Numbered from the stretch's first letter, positions 8,432 to 17,546 are shown. The stretch: DNA of 64,000 nucleotides from Clostridiales bacterium (GCA_018366495.1 JAGZHZ010000001.1:62001-126000), one strand, 5' to 3'. The notes: a model not told the origin generated them from the letters alone. Translations and numbers: made by a program.

Positions 8432-9250
8432 ATGACAATACAGACAGATTTTCATATACACTCAGATTTTTCTGCTGATTCACACAGTTCTATGGAATCT
8501 ATGATTCAGGAAGGCATCCGTCTCGGTTTAAAGACGATGTGTTTTACGGAGCATCTGGATCTGGATTTTCCTTATGAAGACATCAGTTTTGATCTGGATA
8601 TTCCAGGATACCGCCAGACCTTTGAGACTCTGCGCGAAAAATATCAGTCTCAAATTGAGCTTCTTTTCGGAATTGAACTTGGACTTCAGCCCCATCTTTC
8701 TGCTCAGCTGCAAGAAGTTCTAACCTATGCGCCGTTTGATTTTGTCATCGGCTCTACTCATCTTGTCAACCGTACAGATCCGTACTATCCGAAATATTTC
8801 AAAGATCGTTCTGACCATGAAGCGTTCCGGCAATACTTCGAGGAAGTCCTGAAAAATATAAAATCCTTTCCTCATTTCGATACTCTTGGTCATCTCGATT
8901 ACATTGTCCGTTACAGTCCAAATAAGAGTAAAAACTATCAGTGGACCGATTACCGTGATCTGATTGACCCTATTTTATCATTTCTGATTCAATCGGATCT
9001 TGCCTTGGAAGTCAATACTGCCGGTCTGAAATACGGACTGGGTCAGCCAAACCCTGCACCTGAAATTTTAAAACGCTACTATCAGCTCGGAGGCAGAAAG
9101 ATCACCATCGGTTCTGATGCGCATTGCCCTGCTCATTTAGCCTACGATTTTTCTACTCTTCCAGTTCTTCTGAATGCGTGTGGATTCCATCAGTATACGG
9201 TGTACCGGAATCGTCAGCCCTATCAGGAAAACTTTGTTTCCACGCTTTGA
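8432..9250 (+). CDS. PHP-domain histidinol-phosphatase (HisJ/HisK family)
   Basis: Likely hydrolyses histidinol phosphate to histidinol in histidine synthesis. 272 residues, close to the 268-residue Bacillus enzyme. Metal-binding motifs of the PHP barrel are present: HIHSDFSADS, FTEHLD, FGIELG, GSTHLV, GHLDYIVRY and GSDAHCPAHL. The start at 8432 was chosen because AAGGAG (8417-8422) is nine bases away; the ATG at 8423 directly abuts that site. The last 98 bases overlap the 3' end of mnmA on the other strand. No other his gene is in the window, so the substrate is assigned by family only. Confidence 0.88.
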   Translation: MTIQTDFHIHSDFSADSHSSMESMIQEGIRLGLKTMCFTEHLDLDFPYEDISFDLDIPGYRQTFETLREKYQSQIELLFGIELGLQPHLSAQLQEVLTYAPFDFVIGSTHLVNRTDPYYPKYFKDRSDHEAFRQYFEEVLKNIKSFPHFDTLGHLDYIVRYSPNKSKNYQWTDYRDLIDPILSFLIQSDLALEVNTAGLKYGLGQPNPAPEILKRYYQLGGRKITIGSDAHCPAHLAYDFSTLPVLLNACGFHQYTVYRNRQPYQENFVSTL

Positions 9251-10298
9251 TGATACGACCGCTTCCCATGACTGTGTCGTCTTCATAAAATACCACACTT
9301 TGTCCCGGCGTAATTGCACGCTGTGGCTGTTCAAAAGTACACAGTACCGTTCCATCTTTCCATTTTTGGATGGTACACGGTGCGCCCGGATGGTGATAGC
9401 GGATTTTAGCTGTGACCATCCGTTCTTTATCCAGATTCTCCATCCCCATAAAATTGATATGGTCGCACAGTAATGCTCTGGAAAAGACATCTTCATTGTC
9501 TCCGATTACTACTTCATTCGTTTCAGGACGAATTTCACTCACAAATACTGGTTTTCCCATCGCTAAATTCAGTCCTTTTCTCTGACCTACCGTGTAATGG
9601 ATAATTCCCTTATGCTGGCCTAGTATGGTTCCATCTGCCGTAACAAAGTTTCCTTCCTCTGCCGCTTTCCCTATTCTCTTTTCAATAAATCCCGCGTAAT
9701 CATCATCTGGTATAAAGCAGATTTCCATACTGTCCGGTTTATCTGCAACTGGAATTCCTGCTTCTTTTGCTATTCTTCGGATCTCTTCTTTCTCATACAT
9801 CCCCACTGGCATCATTGTGTGGGCAAGCTGTTCCTGTGTCAGTCCGCAAAGCGCATATGTCTGATCTTTTTTCGCTGTCTCAGCTCGTTTTACGGCATAT
9901 CGTCCATTCTCTAGTCTTACAATTTTAGCGTAATGACCAGTAGCAACATAATCTGCACCTATTTCTTTCCCCCACTGCATTAAAGCCTGCCATTTAATTT
10001 TTCGATTGCATACAACGCATGGATTTGGTGTTCTTCCTCTCTGATATTCACCCAGAAAATTACTGATTACCTCCGCTTCAAACTGTTCTGAAAAATCAAC
10101 TATATAGTGCGGGATCTCCAACATATCGGATACTTTTTTTGCATCTTCCAATGTTTTTTTCTGTCCCTCTGCTCCTTCGCCTGACCACGTTTTCATCGTC
10201 ACGCCAATCACATCATATCCGTCTTTTTTCAACAGATATGCGGCGACGGAAGAATCAACGCCGCCTGACATTCCTACAACTACTTTTTTCTTCTCCAT
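9153..10298 (-). CDS. mnmA: tRNA-specific 2-thiouridylase MnmA
   Basis: Thiolates U34 of Lys, Glu and Gln tRNAs, taking sulfur from a cysteine desulfurase. The PP-loop GMSGGVDSS is at the N-terminus; the catalytic Cys of NPCVVCN and the second Cys of MEICFIPDDDY are present. The length of 381 residues exceeds the usual ~355-365: after the normal end near MGSGRI there are about 28 extra residues that run antisense under the histidinol-phosphatase gene. It is the last gene of the Rrf2-iscS-iscU-mnmA operon, which puts the sulfur donor and acceptor together. Confidence 0.96.
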   Translation of the reverse strand: MEKKKVVVGMSGGVDSSVAAYLLKKDGYDVIGVTMKTWSGEGAEGQKKTLEDAKKVSDMLEIPHYIVDFSEQFEAEVISNFLGEYQRGRTPNPCVVCNRKIKWQALMQWGKEIGADYVATGHYAKIVRLENGRYAVKRAETAKKDQTYALCGLTQEQLAHTMMPVGMYEKEEIRRIAKEAGIPVADKPDSMEICFIPDDDYAGFIEKRIGKAAEEGNFVTADGTILGQHKGIIHYTVGQRKGLNLAMGKPVFVSEIRPETNEVVIGDNEDVFSRALLCDHINFMGMENLDKERMVTAKIRYHHPGAPCTIQKWKDGTVLCTFEQPQRAITPGQSVVFYEDDTVMGSGRIIKAWKQSFPDRADDSGTPYTDGIHTHSEELEE

Positions 10299-10322
10299 CA
10301 GAAATCCTCGTCTTTAATATTT

Positions 10323-10766
10323 TTAATATTCTTCGTCTTCTTCCTCTTCGCCTTCGTGGATATCAGATTTTGGCTTTTCCAGCCCTTCAATCTTAATTCC
10401 ATGTTTTTCTGCATAATCCCACAGTGCGGCATGGATTGCCTCCTCTGCGAGTAAAGAACAGTGAACTTTTACTGGCGGCAGTCCGTCCAATGCCTCCATA
10501 ACTGCTTTATTTGTCACCTGCAATGCCTCATAAATTGTTTTTCCTTTTACAAGCTCTGTCGCCATACTGCTTGTTGCCACGGCTGCACCGCATCCAAATG
10601 TTTTAAATTTGCAGTCACGAATGATCTGATTTTCATCTATATCTAAATAAATTCTCATGATATCGCCGCACTTTGCATTTCCTACGGTTCCCACTCCGCT
10701 TGCGTTTTCAAGTTCTCCTACATTTCTCGGATTCTGAAAATGATCCATTACTTTTTCACTGTACAT
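10323..10766 (-). CDS. iscU: Fe-S cluster assembly scaffold, IscU/NifU N-terminal type
   Basis: Scaffold on which [2Fe-2S] and [4Fe-4S] clusters form from IscS-derived sulfur. 147 residues with the three cluster cysteines in AKCGD, FGCGA and HCSLLAEEA. NPRNVGEL at the N-terminus is typical of the Firmicute/epsilon NifU-like subgroup. An acidic tail (EGEEEEDEEY) follows the conserved fold. GGAGG precedes the ATG. It sits between iscS and mnmA in one operon. Confidence 0.95.
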   Translation of the reverse strand: MYSEKVMDHFQNPRNVGELENASGVGTVGNAKCGDIMRIYLDIDENQIIRDCKFKTFGCGAAVATSSMATELVKGKTIYEALQVTNKAVMEALDGLPPVKVHCSLLAEEAIHAALWDYAEKHGIKIEGLEKPKSDIHEGEEEEDEEY

Positions 10767-10822
10767 ATTGATTTCCTCCGTATTTTCATCTCGAATTCTT
10801 ATTTATTATAAACACTTGTCTT

Positions 10823-12007
10823 TTAATGTTTTGCTGCTTTTACAAAATCTTCATAGAGAGGGGACATATTGCGCAGACGCTCTACAATCTTTTTCACTTC
10901 CTCTACTACATAGTCCAGTTCTTCTTTTGTCGTCTCTTCACTCAGTGTCAGGCGCAGAGATCCATGAGCGATTTCATGCGGCAGTCCGATCGCCAGAAGA
11001 ACGTGTGATGGATCAAGGGAACCTGATGTACATGCCGATCCGCTTGAACCGCAGATGCCTTTTCCATCCAGCATAATCAGCAGGGATTCTCCCTCAATAA
11101 ACTGAAAACTGAAGTTGGCATTATTTGGAAGACGATCTGTCCGATGACCGTTCAGTCTTGTATATGGAATTTCTCTTGTCACTCTCTCAATCAGGTAATC
11201 CCGAAGCTCTCTTTCTTTTTCTGTTCTCTCTTTCATCGTCTCTGCTGCACGTTTTGCCGCCACGCCATATCCGACAATACCCGGAACATTTTCTGTGCCT
11301 GCACGGCGCTTTCTCTCCTGTGCTCCGCCGTGAATGAAAGAGCGGATTTTAACTCCTTTTCGAATGTATAAAAATCCAATTCCCTTTGGACCATTGATCT
11401 TATGTGCGCTGGAACTGAGCATATCAATGTTCATTTCATCTACATTGATCGGAAGCTGTCCAAATGCCTGAACAGCATCTGTATGGAATAAAATTCCATG
11501 TTCCTTTGCAATTGCACCGATCTCTTTTATCGGCTGAATTGTTCCAATTTCATTATTTGCAAACATAATGGAGATTAAAATTGTTGTCGGGCGAATTGCC
11601 TTTTTTAACTCATCCAGTTTCACCACACCATTTTCATCTACATCCAGATACGTCACTTCCATTCCATGTTTTTCCAAATACTGACAGGTATGCAAAATGG
11701 CATGATGCTCAATTTTACTCGTAATAATATGATTTCCTTTGTTTTTATATGCTTCTGCCGCCGCTTTTAAAGCCCAGTTGTCTGCTTCTGTACCGCCGGC
11801 AGTAAAATAGATTTCTTCCTGTTTTGCACCGATCACATCCGCTATCTGCTTTCTTCCAGTTTCTACTCCTTTTTTGCTCTCGGCAGCAATACTGTAAATA
11901 CTGGAAGGGTTTCCGTAATGTTCAGAAAAGTACGGTATCATCGCTTCCACTACTTCCGGAGCTGTTTTCGTCGTCGCTGCATTATCTAAATAAATGATTT
12001 TTTCCAT
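10823..12007 (-). CDS. iscS: Cysteine desulfurase (NifS/IscS family)
   Basis: PLP enzyme that moves sulfur from cysteine to IscU and to MnmA. 394 residues; the PLP lysine in SSAHKINGPKG, HTDAVQAFGQ, and the active-site loop with Cys in GICGSSGSACTSGS are visible. It begins 15 bases after the Rrf2 regulator gene and precedes iscU, so the operon encodes regulator, sulfur donor, scaffold and tRNA thiolase. Confidence 0.96.
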   Translation of the reverse strand: MEKIIYLDNAATTKTAPEVVEAMIPYFSEHYGNPSSIYSIAAESKKGVETGRKQIADVIGAKQEEIYFTAGGTEADNWALKAAAEAYKNKGNHIITSKIEHHAILHTCQYLEKHGMEVTYLDVDENGVVKLDELKKAIRPTTILISIMFANNEIGTIQPIKEIGAIAKEHGILFHTDAVQAFGQLPINVDEMNIDMLSSSAHKINGPKGIGFLYIRKGVKIRSFIHGGAQERKRRAGTENVPGIVGYGVAAKRAAETMKERTEKERELRDYLIERVTREIPYTRLNGHRTDRLPNNANFSFQFIEGESLLIMLDGKGICGSSGSACTSGSLDPSHVLLAIGLPHEIAHGSLRLTLSEETTKEELDYVVEEVKKIVERLRNMSPLYEDFVKAAKH

Positions 12008-12022
12008 ATCGTTCTATTCTCC

Positions 12023-12475
12023 TTAACCACCGCAATTTTGATTCTTTGCCTTGCAGTTTACTTTTTTGCTCTCTTTCACAAGCTGTTCCAGAGTAATCTC
12101 ATCTACCGCATTTTTGATACTGTCATTGATTCTTTGCCAGACATACTTCGTCACGCAGAAATCAGCTTCCTGACATCCTTGCTCTTTCTTCAGTCCCGGA
12201 CATTCCACTGCTTCCAGACTTCCTTCCAGAGCTCGCAAAATATCACCGACTGAGATCTCGCTCTGCTCTTTGGCAAGCTGATATCCTCCCTGCACTCCTC
12301 GTATGCTTTTGATGATTCCTGCTTTTTTCAGTTTTCCAGCAAGCTGTTCCAGATAACGTTCTGAAATATTTTGCCTTGCTGAAATGCTGCTGATGGAGAC
12401 AGGCATTTGTTCACTGTAAATTGCAAGATCAATCACAGCACGCAGTCCATATCTTCCTTTTGTTGACAGTTTCAT
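12023..12475 (-). CDS. Rrf2-family transcriptional regulator, IscR-like
   Basis: 150 residues with an N-terminal winged helix (MKLSTKGRYGLRA, then the GGY wing). Three cysteines follow the DNA-binding domain at about 92, 101 and 107, close to the IscR pattern that binds a [2Fe-2S] cluster; CymR-type relatives lack this trio, so an Fe-S sensor is favoured. A short C-terminal tail with two further Cys (NCKAKNQNCGG) is of unknown use. It leads the isc operon, and a dyad overlapping its transcription start could be its own operator, suggesting autoregulation. Confidence 0.88.
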   Translation of the reverse strand: MKLSTKGRYGLRAVIDLAIYSEQMPVSISSISARQNISERYLEQLAGKLKKAGIIKSIRGVQGGYQLAKEQSEISVGDILRALEGSLEAVECPGLKKEQGCQEADFCVTKYVWQRINDSIKNAVDEITLEQLVKESKKVNCKAKNQNCGG

Positions 12476-12530
12476 TTTCTCCTCCGTTCACGGTTTATCT
12501 ATCACTAACAGCTATTTTTTGCTGTTTTTT

Positions 12531-12554
12531 AATTCCTAGTGTTTTACTGGGATT
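12531..12554. promoter_or_regulatory. Putative Rrf2/IscR operator
   Basis: An imperfect dyad, AATTCCTAGT ... ACTGGGATT, lies just downstream of the -10 box and overlaps the expected transcription start of the isc operon. The AATTCC/GGAATT-like arms resemble known Rrf2-family sites. The assignment is by position and symmetry. Confidence 0.45.
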
Positions 12555-12562
12555 TCGTTATT

Positions 12563-12591
12563 ATCATATCATCCTAAAAATGTTCTGTCAA
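12563..12591 (-). promoter_or_regulatory. Strong sigma-A promoter of the isc operon
   Basis: On the minus strand TTGACA (consensus) and TATGAT (5 of 6) are separated by exactly 17 bases, about 90 bases upstream of the Rrf2 gene. Confidence 0.8.
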
Positions 12592-12640
12592 GCACGAACA
12601 TAGAATATATATAGAAAAACTTTATTAATCAGGTGTTTCT

Positions 12641-14161
12641 ATGAAAGTTTTCCACTCTCACCCCTTGCTTCGCGGCGCTTTTGTCCTCACATGCACAAGT
12701 TTTATCGGACGTCTGATTGGCTTCTTCTATAGAATATTCCTGTCAGGATTAATCGGTGCAGAAGGTATCGGCATCTATCATCTGATTTTCCCGGTCTATG
12801 CACTTTGTATCTCTTTTTGTGCTGCTGGAATTCAGACTGCTATTTCCAGATTTACTGCCGCCAATATCGCTGTCGGCAACAAAAAGGGCGCTCTTGAGAT
12901 TCTTCAGACAGGTCTTACCTGTTCCATTCTCTTTTCTCTTTTTTGCTCTTTTCTTTTATATCTGTTTTCACGGCCGATCTCTGTTTTTTTTCTGCACGAA
13001 AGCCGCTGCGAAGAATTATTAAAAATTATGGCATTTGCTATTCCATTTGCAGCTATCCATTCCTGTATTAACGGATATTATATCGGTTTAAAACAAACTG
13101 CCATCCCTGCTGTCTCCCAGTTTATAGAACAGGTCGTACGCATCGGCGGAACATGGCTTTTATGGCAGATTTGTCTTGAAAAAAATATTGTTATCACTCC
13201 TGCCCTTGCAGTGACATCTATGGTAATTGAGGAAGCCATTTCCTCTCTTTTTTGCATCATTGCTATTATTCTGAAAACAGGTTCTCCTTCCTATTTTTCT
13301 TTTCGTGCTTTTTTTTCTTTTAAAAATCATGCAAAATCCATTTTGTCACTTTCATTTCCGATCACTTTAAATCGCGTTGTTCTAAATTTTCTGCAGAGTA
13401 TTGAAGCTCTGTGTATTCCCGCAAGACTTCGTCTGTACGGTCTTACTTCCTCAGAATCTTTAAGCCTGTACGGCGTGCTGACCGGAATGACGCTTCCTCT
13501 TTTGCTGTTTCCGTCAGCCGTTACAATATCTCTGTCTACGCTGCTGCTCCCTGCCGTCTCAGAAGCACAGTCCACGCACAATGCAAAAAAATTGGCTGAT
13601 ACGGTTGAAAAGACGGTATCGGGCTGCCTTGTGCTCGGCATTTTCTGCACAGGACTTTTTTTCTTCTGGGGTAAGGAACTTGGTATGCTTCTTTTTGACA
13701 ATGAACTTTGCGGTTCCTTCCTTCTGATCCTCTCTTTTATCTGCCCGTTTCTGTATCTGACTGGAACGCTTGCCAGTATTTTGAACGGACTTGGCAAAAC
13801 ATCTGCCGTATTTTTTAACAATTTATTCTGTATCATGATCCGAATTGCTTTTCTCTTTTTTCTGATTCCTATTTTGGGAATCCGCGGATTTTTGTGGGGA
13901 TTTCTTGTCAGTCAGCTTTTACTTGTATTTCTTCATTTTTATTCTCTAAAAAAAGAGCTGTCCTTTCATCTGGATACTTTTTCCATCCTTTTAAAACCAG
14001 CTACTGCTATCTTTTTAAGTTATGGCATCACCTGCATCTTTTCTGGCATTTTTCATAATTTTTCGCCGCTGTTTTCTTTGATTGTCGTCATTGGTTTTTA
14101 CAGTCTTTTCTATTTATTTTTCCTGTTTTTATGGAAAGTATTCCCTCTTTCTGCAAGATAG
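12641..14161 (+). CDS. SpoVB-like polysaccharide/lipid flippase (MVF/MOP superfamily)
   Basis: 506-residue integral membrane protein with about 14 hydrophobic segments. The N-terminal TSFIGRLIGFFYRIFLS and GAEGIGIYHLIFP blocks are characteristic of stage V sporulation protein B and related peptidoglycan-precursor or polysaccharide flippases. SpoVB acts in spore cortex synthesis, but Clostridia carry several paralogues with other wall roles, so no symbol is given. The ribosome site is weak (AGGTG). It is a single gene, divergent from the isc operon and convergent with the wall-binding protein gene. Confidence 0.85.
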   Translation: MKVFHSHPLLRGAFVLTCTSFIGRLIGFFYRIFLSGLIGAEGIGIYHLIFPVYALCISFCAAGIQTAISRFTAANIAVGNKKGALEILQTGLTCSILFSLFCSFLLYLFSRPISVFFLHESRCEELLKIMAFAIPFAAIHSCINGYYIGLKQTAIPAVSQFIEQVVRIGGTWLLWQICLEKNIVITPALAVTSMVIEEAISSLFCIIAIILKTGSPSYFSFRAFFSFKNHAKSILSLSFPITLNRVVLNFLQSIEALCIPARLRLYGLTSSESLSLYGVLTGMTLPLLLFPSAVTISLSTLLLPAVSEAQSTHNAKKLADTVEKTVSGCLVLGIFCTGLFFFWGKELGMLLFDNELCGSFLLILSFICPFLYLTGTLASILNGLGKTSAVFFNNLFCIMIRIAFLFFLIPILGIRGFLWGFLVSQLLLVFLHFYSLKKELSFHLDTFSILLKPATAIFLSYGITCIFSGIFHNFSPLFSLIVVIGFYSLFYLFFLFLWKVFPLSAR

Positions 14162-14170
14162 GACTCAAAA

Positions 14171-14209
14171 AGGCACTTTGCAAAATAGAATATACTCTGC
14201 AAAGTGCCT
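14171..14209. terminator. Bidirectional terminator between flippase and wall-binding genes
   Basis: AGGCACTTTGCA and TGCAAAGTGCCT form a 12-bp stem with a 15-base loop. An A-rich left flank and a T-rich right flank (TTCTTTCTT) suit both directions. Confidence 0.75.
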
Positions 14210-14253
14210 CTTCTTTCTTCATTCTTTTTTTATTTTATGATGCTCATAATTTT

Positions 14254-14910
14254 TTACTTTTCTTTTTTGACACTCGGATCCCATCTTCCGTCTTCTCCGA
14301 TATATTTATCACCGACCCACTGATTTTTTACGAGTCGTCCCTCATCGTCTACATAGCAGTATTCTGTCACCCATTTTGACACAGCCATATATCCGCTTTC
14401 ATAAAAATACCTCCAGGAACCCTGCACTAATTTCCAGCCGCCTGCCAGATAATCTCCGTTATAATTTTTATATTTATATCCCTTTTTATCGTTCTCAAAT
14501 CCTTGTTTGATATCTGATCGATATCCTTCCAGCCACACACCGTTTCGATTAAAGTAAAGCTTGTCTTTCGGGTTTCCTCCATCTGGAACAATCCATTTAC
14601 TTTTTACCATTTTTCCGTCTTTCCCGACGTAATATCTTCCTGAAATCCAGGTATTTTTTGCCATCCTGCCGTTATAATAAAAATAATACTGGTCTGTCCC
14701 GATTCGTTTCCATCCTGTGTGCATCATACGCGTCAGCGTATCAAAATAAAACGTATCCGGACCAATCTTTGTCAATCCTTTTGCATACTCTTCTTTCTGT
14801 TCATCCCAATATTTCCATCCATTTTCAGCCTTTACCCAAGCAGCCTCCGCTTTCACCGGCAGTAAAAGTAAAAAACAGATCAGCACAAGCGCTGTATTTT
14901 TTATTTTCAT
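14254..14910 (-). CDS. Secreted protein with cell-wall-binding (choline-binding-like) repeats
   Basis: 218 residues. A signal peptide (MKIKNTALVLICFLLLLPVKA) is probably cut after the KAEA region. The rest consists of Trp/Tyr/Gly-rich ~20-residue repeats of the CW_binding_1 type, such as TGWKRIGTDQYYFYYNG, SWRYFYESGYMAVSKW and NQWVGDKYIGEDGRW. There is no enzymatic domain, so it looks like a pure wall- or glycan-binding protein. GGAGGTGGGG precedes the ATG. It is monocistronic. Confidence 0.85.
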   Translation of the reverse strand: MKIKNTALVLICFLLLLPVKAEAAWVKAENGWKYWDEQKEEYAKGLTKIGPDTFYFDTLTRMMHTGWKRIGTDQYYFYYNGRMAKNTWISGRYYVGKDGKMVKSKWIVPDGGNPKDKLYFNRNGVWLEGYRSDIKQGFENDKKGYKYKNYNGDYLAGGWKLVQGSWRYFYESGYMAVSKWVTEYCYVDDEGRLVKNQWVGDKYIGEDGRWDPSVKKEK

Positions 14911-14951
14911 GCCCCCACCTCCATTTTTTATTTTGCTTTTCTTTTAAGTTC

Positions 14952-14980
14952 ATTATGTCATGATTTTTATATAAAATCAA
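14952..14980 (-). promoter_or_regulatory. Promoter of the wall-binding protein gene
   Basis: TTGATT and CATAAT on the minus strand are 17 bases apart and about 40 bases upstream of the ATG. Confidence 0.5.
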
Positions 14981-15061
14981 TGAATTCTTATCGTCTTCAT
15001 ATATTCTTAAATATTGACAACACCTGCAGATACAGCAAAAAAATTTTCCCGCAAATTTAAA

Positions 15062-15096
15062 AATCCCCCGATTGAATTTTCCATCAGGGGATCTTT
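15062..15096 (-). terminator. Terminator of glgA
   Basis: On the minus strand GATCCCC..GAT and AATC.GGGGGATT form an interrupted GC-rich stem followed by TTTTAAA, directly after the glgA stop codon. Confidence 0.65.
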
Positions 15097-15103
15097 GTTT
15101 TTA

Positions 15104-16540
15104 TTACAGACGGTAATATAATTCTTCGTATTTTCTAGCTGAAGTATTCCATGAAAAGTCTGCTGCCATTGCCCGGTCGATCAGCTTGTTCCAATCACGT
15201 TTTTTCTCATAGTAAACATACATTGCATATTTCAGTGTATTAAACATTTCGTGTGCATTGTAGTTTGCAAAGCTAAATCCTGTTCCCGTTCCCTCATACT
15301 CATTGTATGGCCATACGGTATCTTTCAGGCCTCCTGTCTCACGCACAATCGGAATCGTACCGTAACGAAGACTCATCAGCTGGCTCAGTCCGCAAGGTTC
15401 AAACAGGGACGGCATCAGGAATGCGTCGCACGCTGCATAAATCTTGTGTGACAATGCCTCAGAGTAAAAGATATTTGCAGAAACCTTTCCAGGATATTTC
15501 CACGCAAAATGACGGAACATGTTTTCATATTTTTCTTCCCCAGTTCCCAGCACTACAAACTGTATATCCTGCTGACACATTTCATCCATCATGCAGGCAA
15601 TCAGGTCAAATCCTTTCTGATCTGTCAGACGTGACACAATACCTACCATAAATTTTCCATCATTTTGTTCCAGTCCTAATTCCTGCTGCAAAGCACGTTT
15701 GTTTTTCACTTTTTCCTTGCGGAATGTTCTGGCATTATAATGCTGAGGAATAAACGGATCTGTCTCCGGATTGTATTCATTATAATCAATACCATTTACG
15801 ATTCCATACAGGCAGTTCGATCTCGCTCTCATCAAACCGTCAAGGTTTTCTCCATAAAACGGCATTTTAATTTCTTCCGCATAAGTATTGCTTACAGTGG
15901 TCACTGCATCTGCATACACGATTCCGCCTTTTAAGTAATTGGCATCTCCGTATGCTTCCAGTTTATCCGGTGTAAAATAGTAAGGCGGCAGTCCTGTGAT
16001 ATCTTTTACTGCTTTTACATCCCAGATTCCCTGAAATTTCAAATTATGTATCGTCATAATGGATTTCATATTCGCAAAGAACTGTCCTTCGTGGAACTTG
16101 TCTTTTAAATAAACTGGAATCAAGCCTGTCTGCCAGTCATGGCAGTGAACGATATCTGGCTGGAAGTTAATCAGCGGAAGAGCAGATAAGGCAGCACGAG
16201 AGAAAAATGCAAACTTCTCAATATCCTCATGAATATTTCCATATGGTCTCGGACCTGAGAAGTAATACTCATTGTCAATAAAGTAATAATGTATTCCTTC
16301 ATATTCCAGATGGAGAACACCGACATACTGCTGACGCCAGTTTAATTCCATGTAGAAATGTGTCACATACTGAAGCTGATGTTTAAAATCTTCTCTCATA
16401 CATTGATATTTCGGTAAAATAACGCGGACATCGAATTCGTCTTTATTAAAATATTTCGGAAGTGAGCCGACAACATCTGCCAAACCGCCTGTTTTAATAA
16501 AAGGCACACATTCAGATGCAACAAATAACACCTTTTTCAT
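15104..16540 (-). CDS. glgA: Glycogen synthase (ADP-glucose type)
   Basis: Extends alpha-1,4-glucan from ADP-glucose. 478 residues, GT5 family: the N-terminal KTGGLADVVGSLP motif, the HCHDWQTGLIP block, and the C-terminal nucleotide-binding LMPSLFEPCGLSQL and ETGGLKDTV. AGGAGGG lies upstream of the ATG. The other glycogen genes (glgB, glgC, glgP) are not in the window, so it stands alone downstream of spo0A, with room for its own promoter in the 95-base gap. Confidence 0.95.
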   Translation of the reverse strand: MKKVLFVASECVPFIKTGGLADVVGSLPKYFNKDEFDVRVILPKYQCMREDFKHQLQYVTHFYMELNWRQQYVGVLHLEYEGIHYYFIDNEYYFSGPRPYGNIHEDIEKFAFFSRAALSALPLINFQPDIVHCHDWQTGLIPVYLKDKFHEGQFFANMKSIMTIHNLKFQGIWDVKAVKDITGLPPYYFTPDKLEAYGDANYLKGGIVYADAVTTVSNTYAEEIKMPFYGENLDGLMRARSNCLYGIVNGIDYNEYNPETDPFIPQHYNARTFRKEKVKNKRALQQELGLEQNDGKFMVGIVSRLTDQKGFDLIACMMDEMCQQDIQFVVLGTGEEKYENMFRHFAWKYPGKVSANIFYSEALSHKIYAACDAFLMPSLFEPCGLSQLMSLRYGTIPIVRETGGLKDTVWPYNEYEGTGTGFSFANYNAHEMFNTLKYAMYVYYEKKRDWNKLIDRAMAADFSWNTSARKYEELYYRL

Positions 16541-16635
16541 AAAATAACCCTCCTAGATTTCCATCTTTCTATTTATTGATTATAACTCTTTTAATTATAT
16601 ATGGAAAGCATTATTTGTTGAATTTTTACAAAAAA

Positions 16636-17433
16636 TTATCTGTTTTTGTATTCCAACCGGATTTTATCTGCAATTAATGCAATAAATTCAGAGTTTGTCG
16701 GTTTTCCTTTGTCATTTCTGACTGTATATCCAAACAGCTCATCAATCGTATCCATTTTCCCTCTGCTCCATGCTACTTCGATCGCATGGCGTATTGCACG
16801 TTCTACCCTGCTTGGCGTTGTCTGGTGCATCTTTGCAATCGTCGGATATAAAATTTTCGTAATGGAATTTAACATTTCCATATCTTTTACCGCCATAATA
16901 ATAGAATCCCTCAGATATTGATATCCTTTGATATGTGCCGGAACACCGATCTCATGAATCATATTTGTGACGTCTGTCTCCAGATTCCGTTCCATATATT
17001 CTGCTTTTTTCTCATATGCGTTTACTTTCCGCACTTCTGAAAAATTTCTGTCTGCTCCTCTTTTCACCCGTTTAATCTGGTTGATTACCATTGCATTGTC
17101 AAACGGTTTCAAGATATAATAATCTGCCCCAAGTGCAAAAGCATCTTCTGTAATTTTTTCCTGTCCCACTGCTGAAATCACAATAAATGCAGGCCGTTTT
17201 CTCAGTGAAGAATCTCTGTTGACGCGATCCATAACCGTCAGTCCATCTACCTTTGGCATAATAATGTCTAATAACACAATATCCGGTTCTTTTTCCTTTA
17301 TAATCTCGTAAAGTTGTTCTCCGTCTCCGGCTTTCCCTACTACTTGTAATTCTTCATCACTGCTTACCACATTATCCAGTAGCTGTACCATCCTCTCATT
17401 ATCATCTGCAATCGCTACATTTAACTTTTCCAT
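16636..17433 (-). CDS. spo0A: Sporulation master regulator Spo0A
   Basis: 265 residues. The receiver domain has acidic-pocket aspartates at 10-11 and phospho-acceptor Asp56 (VLLDIIMP). The C-terminal effector domain includes HQTTPSRVERAIRHAIEVAW, the recognition helix that reads 0A boxes. When phosphorylated it switches cells into sporulation. GGAGGAG precedes the ATG. Normally directly behind spoIVB, here it is separated from it by kptA and a broken gene, and has its own promoter region with several near-matches to TGTCGAA, suggesting possible autoregulation. Confidence 0.98.
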   Translation of the reverse strand: MEKLNVAIADDNERMVQLLDNVVSSDEELQVVGKAGDGEQLYEIIKEKEPDIVLLDIIMPKVDGLTVMDRVNRDSSLRKRPAFIVISAVGQEKITEDAFALGADYYILKPFDNAMVINQIKRVKRGADRNFSEVRKVNAYEKKAEYMERNLETDVTNMIHEIGVPAHIKGYQYLRDSIIMAVKDMEMLNSITKILYPTIAKMHQTTPSRVERAIRHAIEVAWSRGKMDTIDELFGYTVRNDKGKPTNSEFIALIADKIRLEYKNR

Positions 17434-17518
17434 TCTGCTCCTCCACTATTTTTCAAAACTTCTCCTTTTTTATTTTGTCTGGATGTGTCTAAAAATTGTT
17501 CCAAACAACATTAATTTT

Positions 17519-17546
17519 ATTATAACGTATCTTTCTGTGGGCGCAA
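17519..17546 (-). promoter_or_regulatory. Sigma-A-like promoter of spo0A
   Basis: TTGCGC and a perfect TATAAT on the minus strand are 16 bases apart, about 85 bases upstream of spo0A. Six-of-seven matches to the 0A box (TGTCGAG, TGTCTAA, TGTCGTA) lie within the 278-base spacer. A clear sigma-H promoter was not identified. Confidence 0.5.

Noticed and set aside
13327..13836. A 169-codon minus-strand open frame inside the SpoVB-like gene
   Set aside because: Antisense to conserved membrane segments, no ribosome site, Arg/Ser-rich composition.
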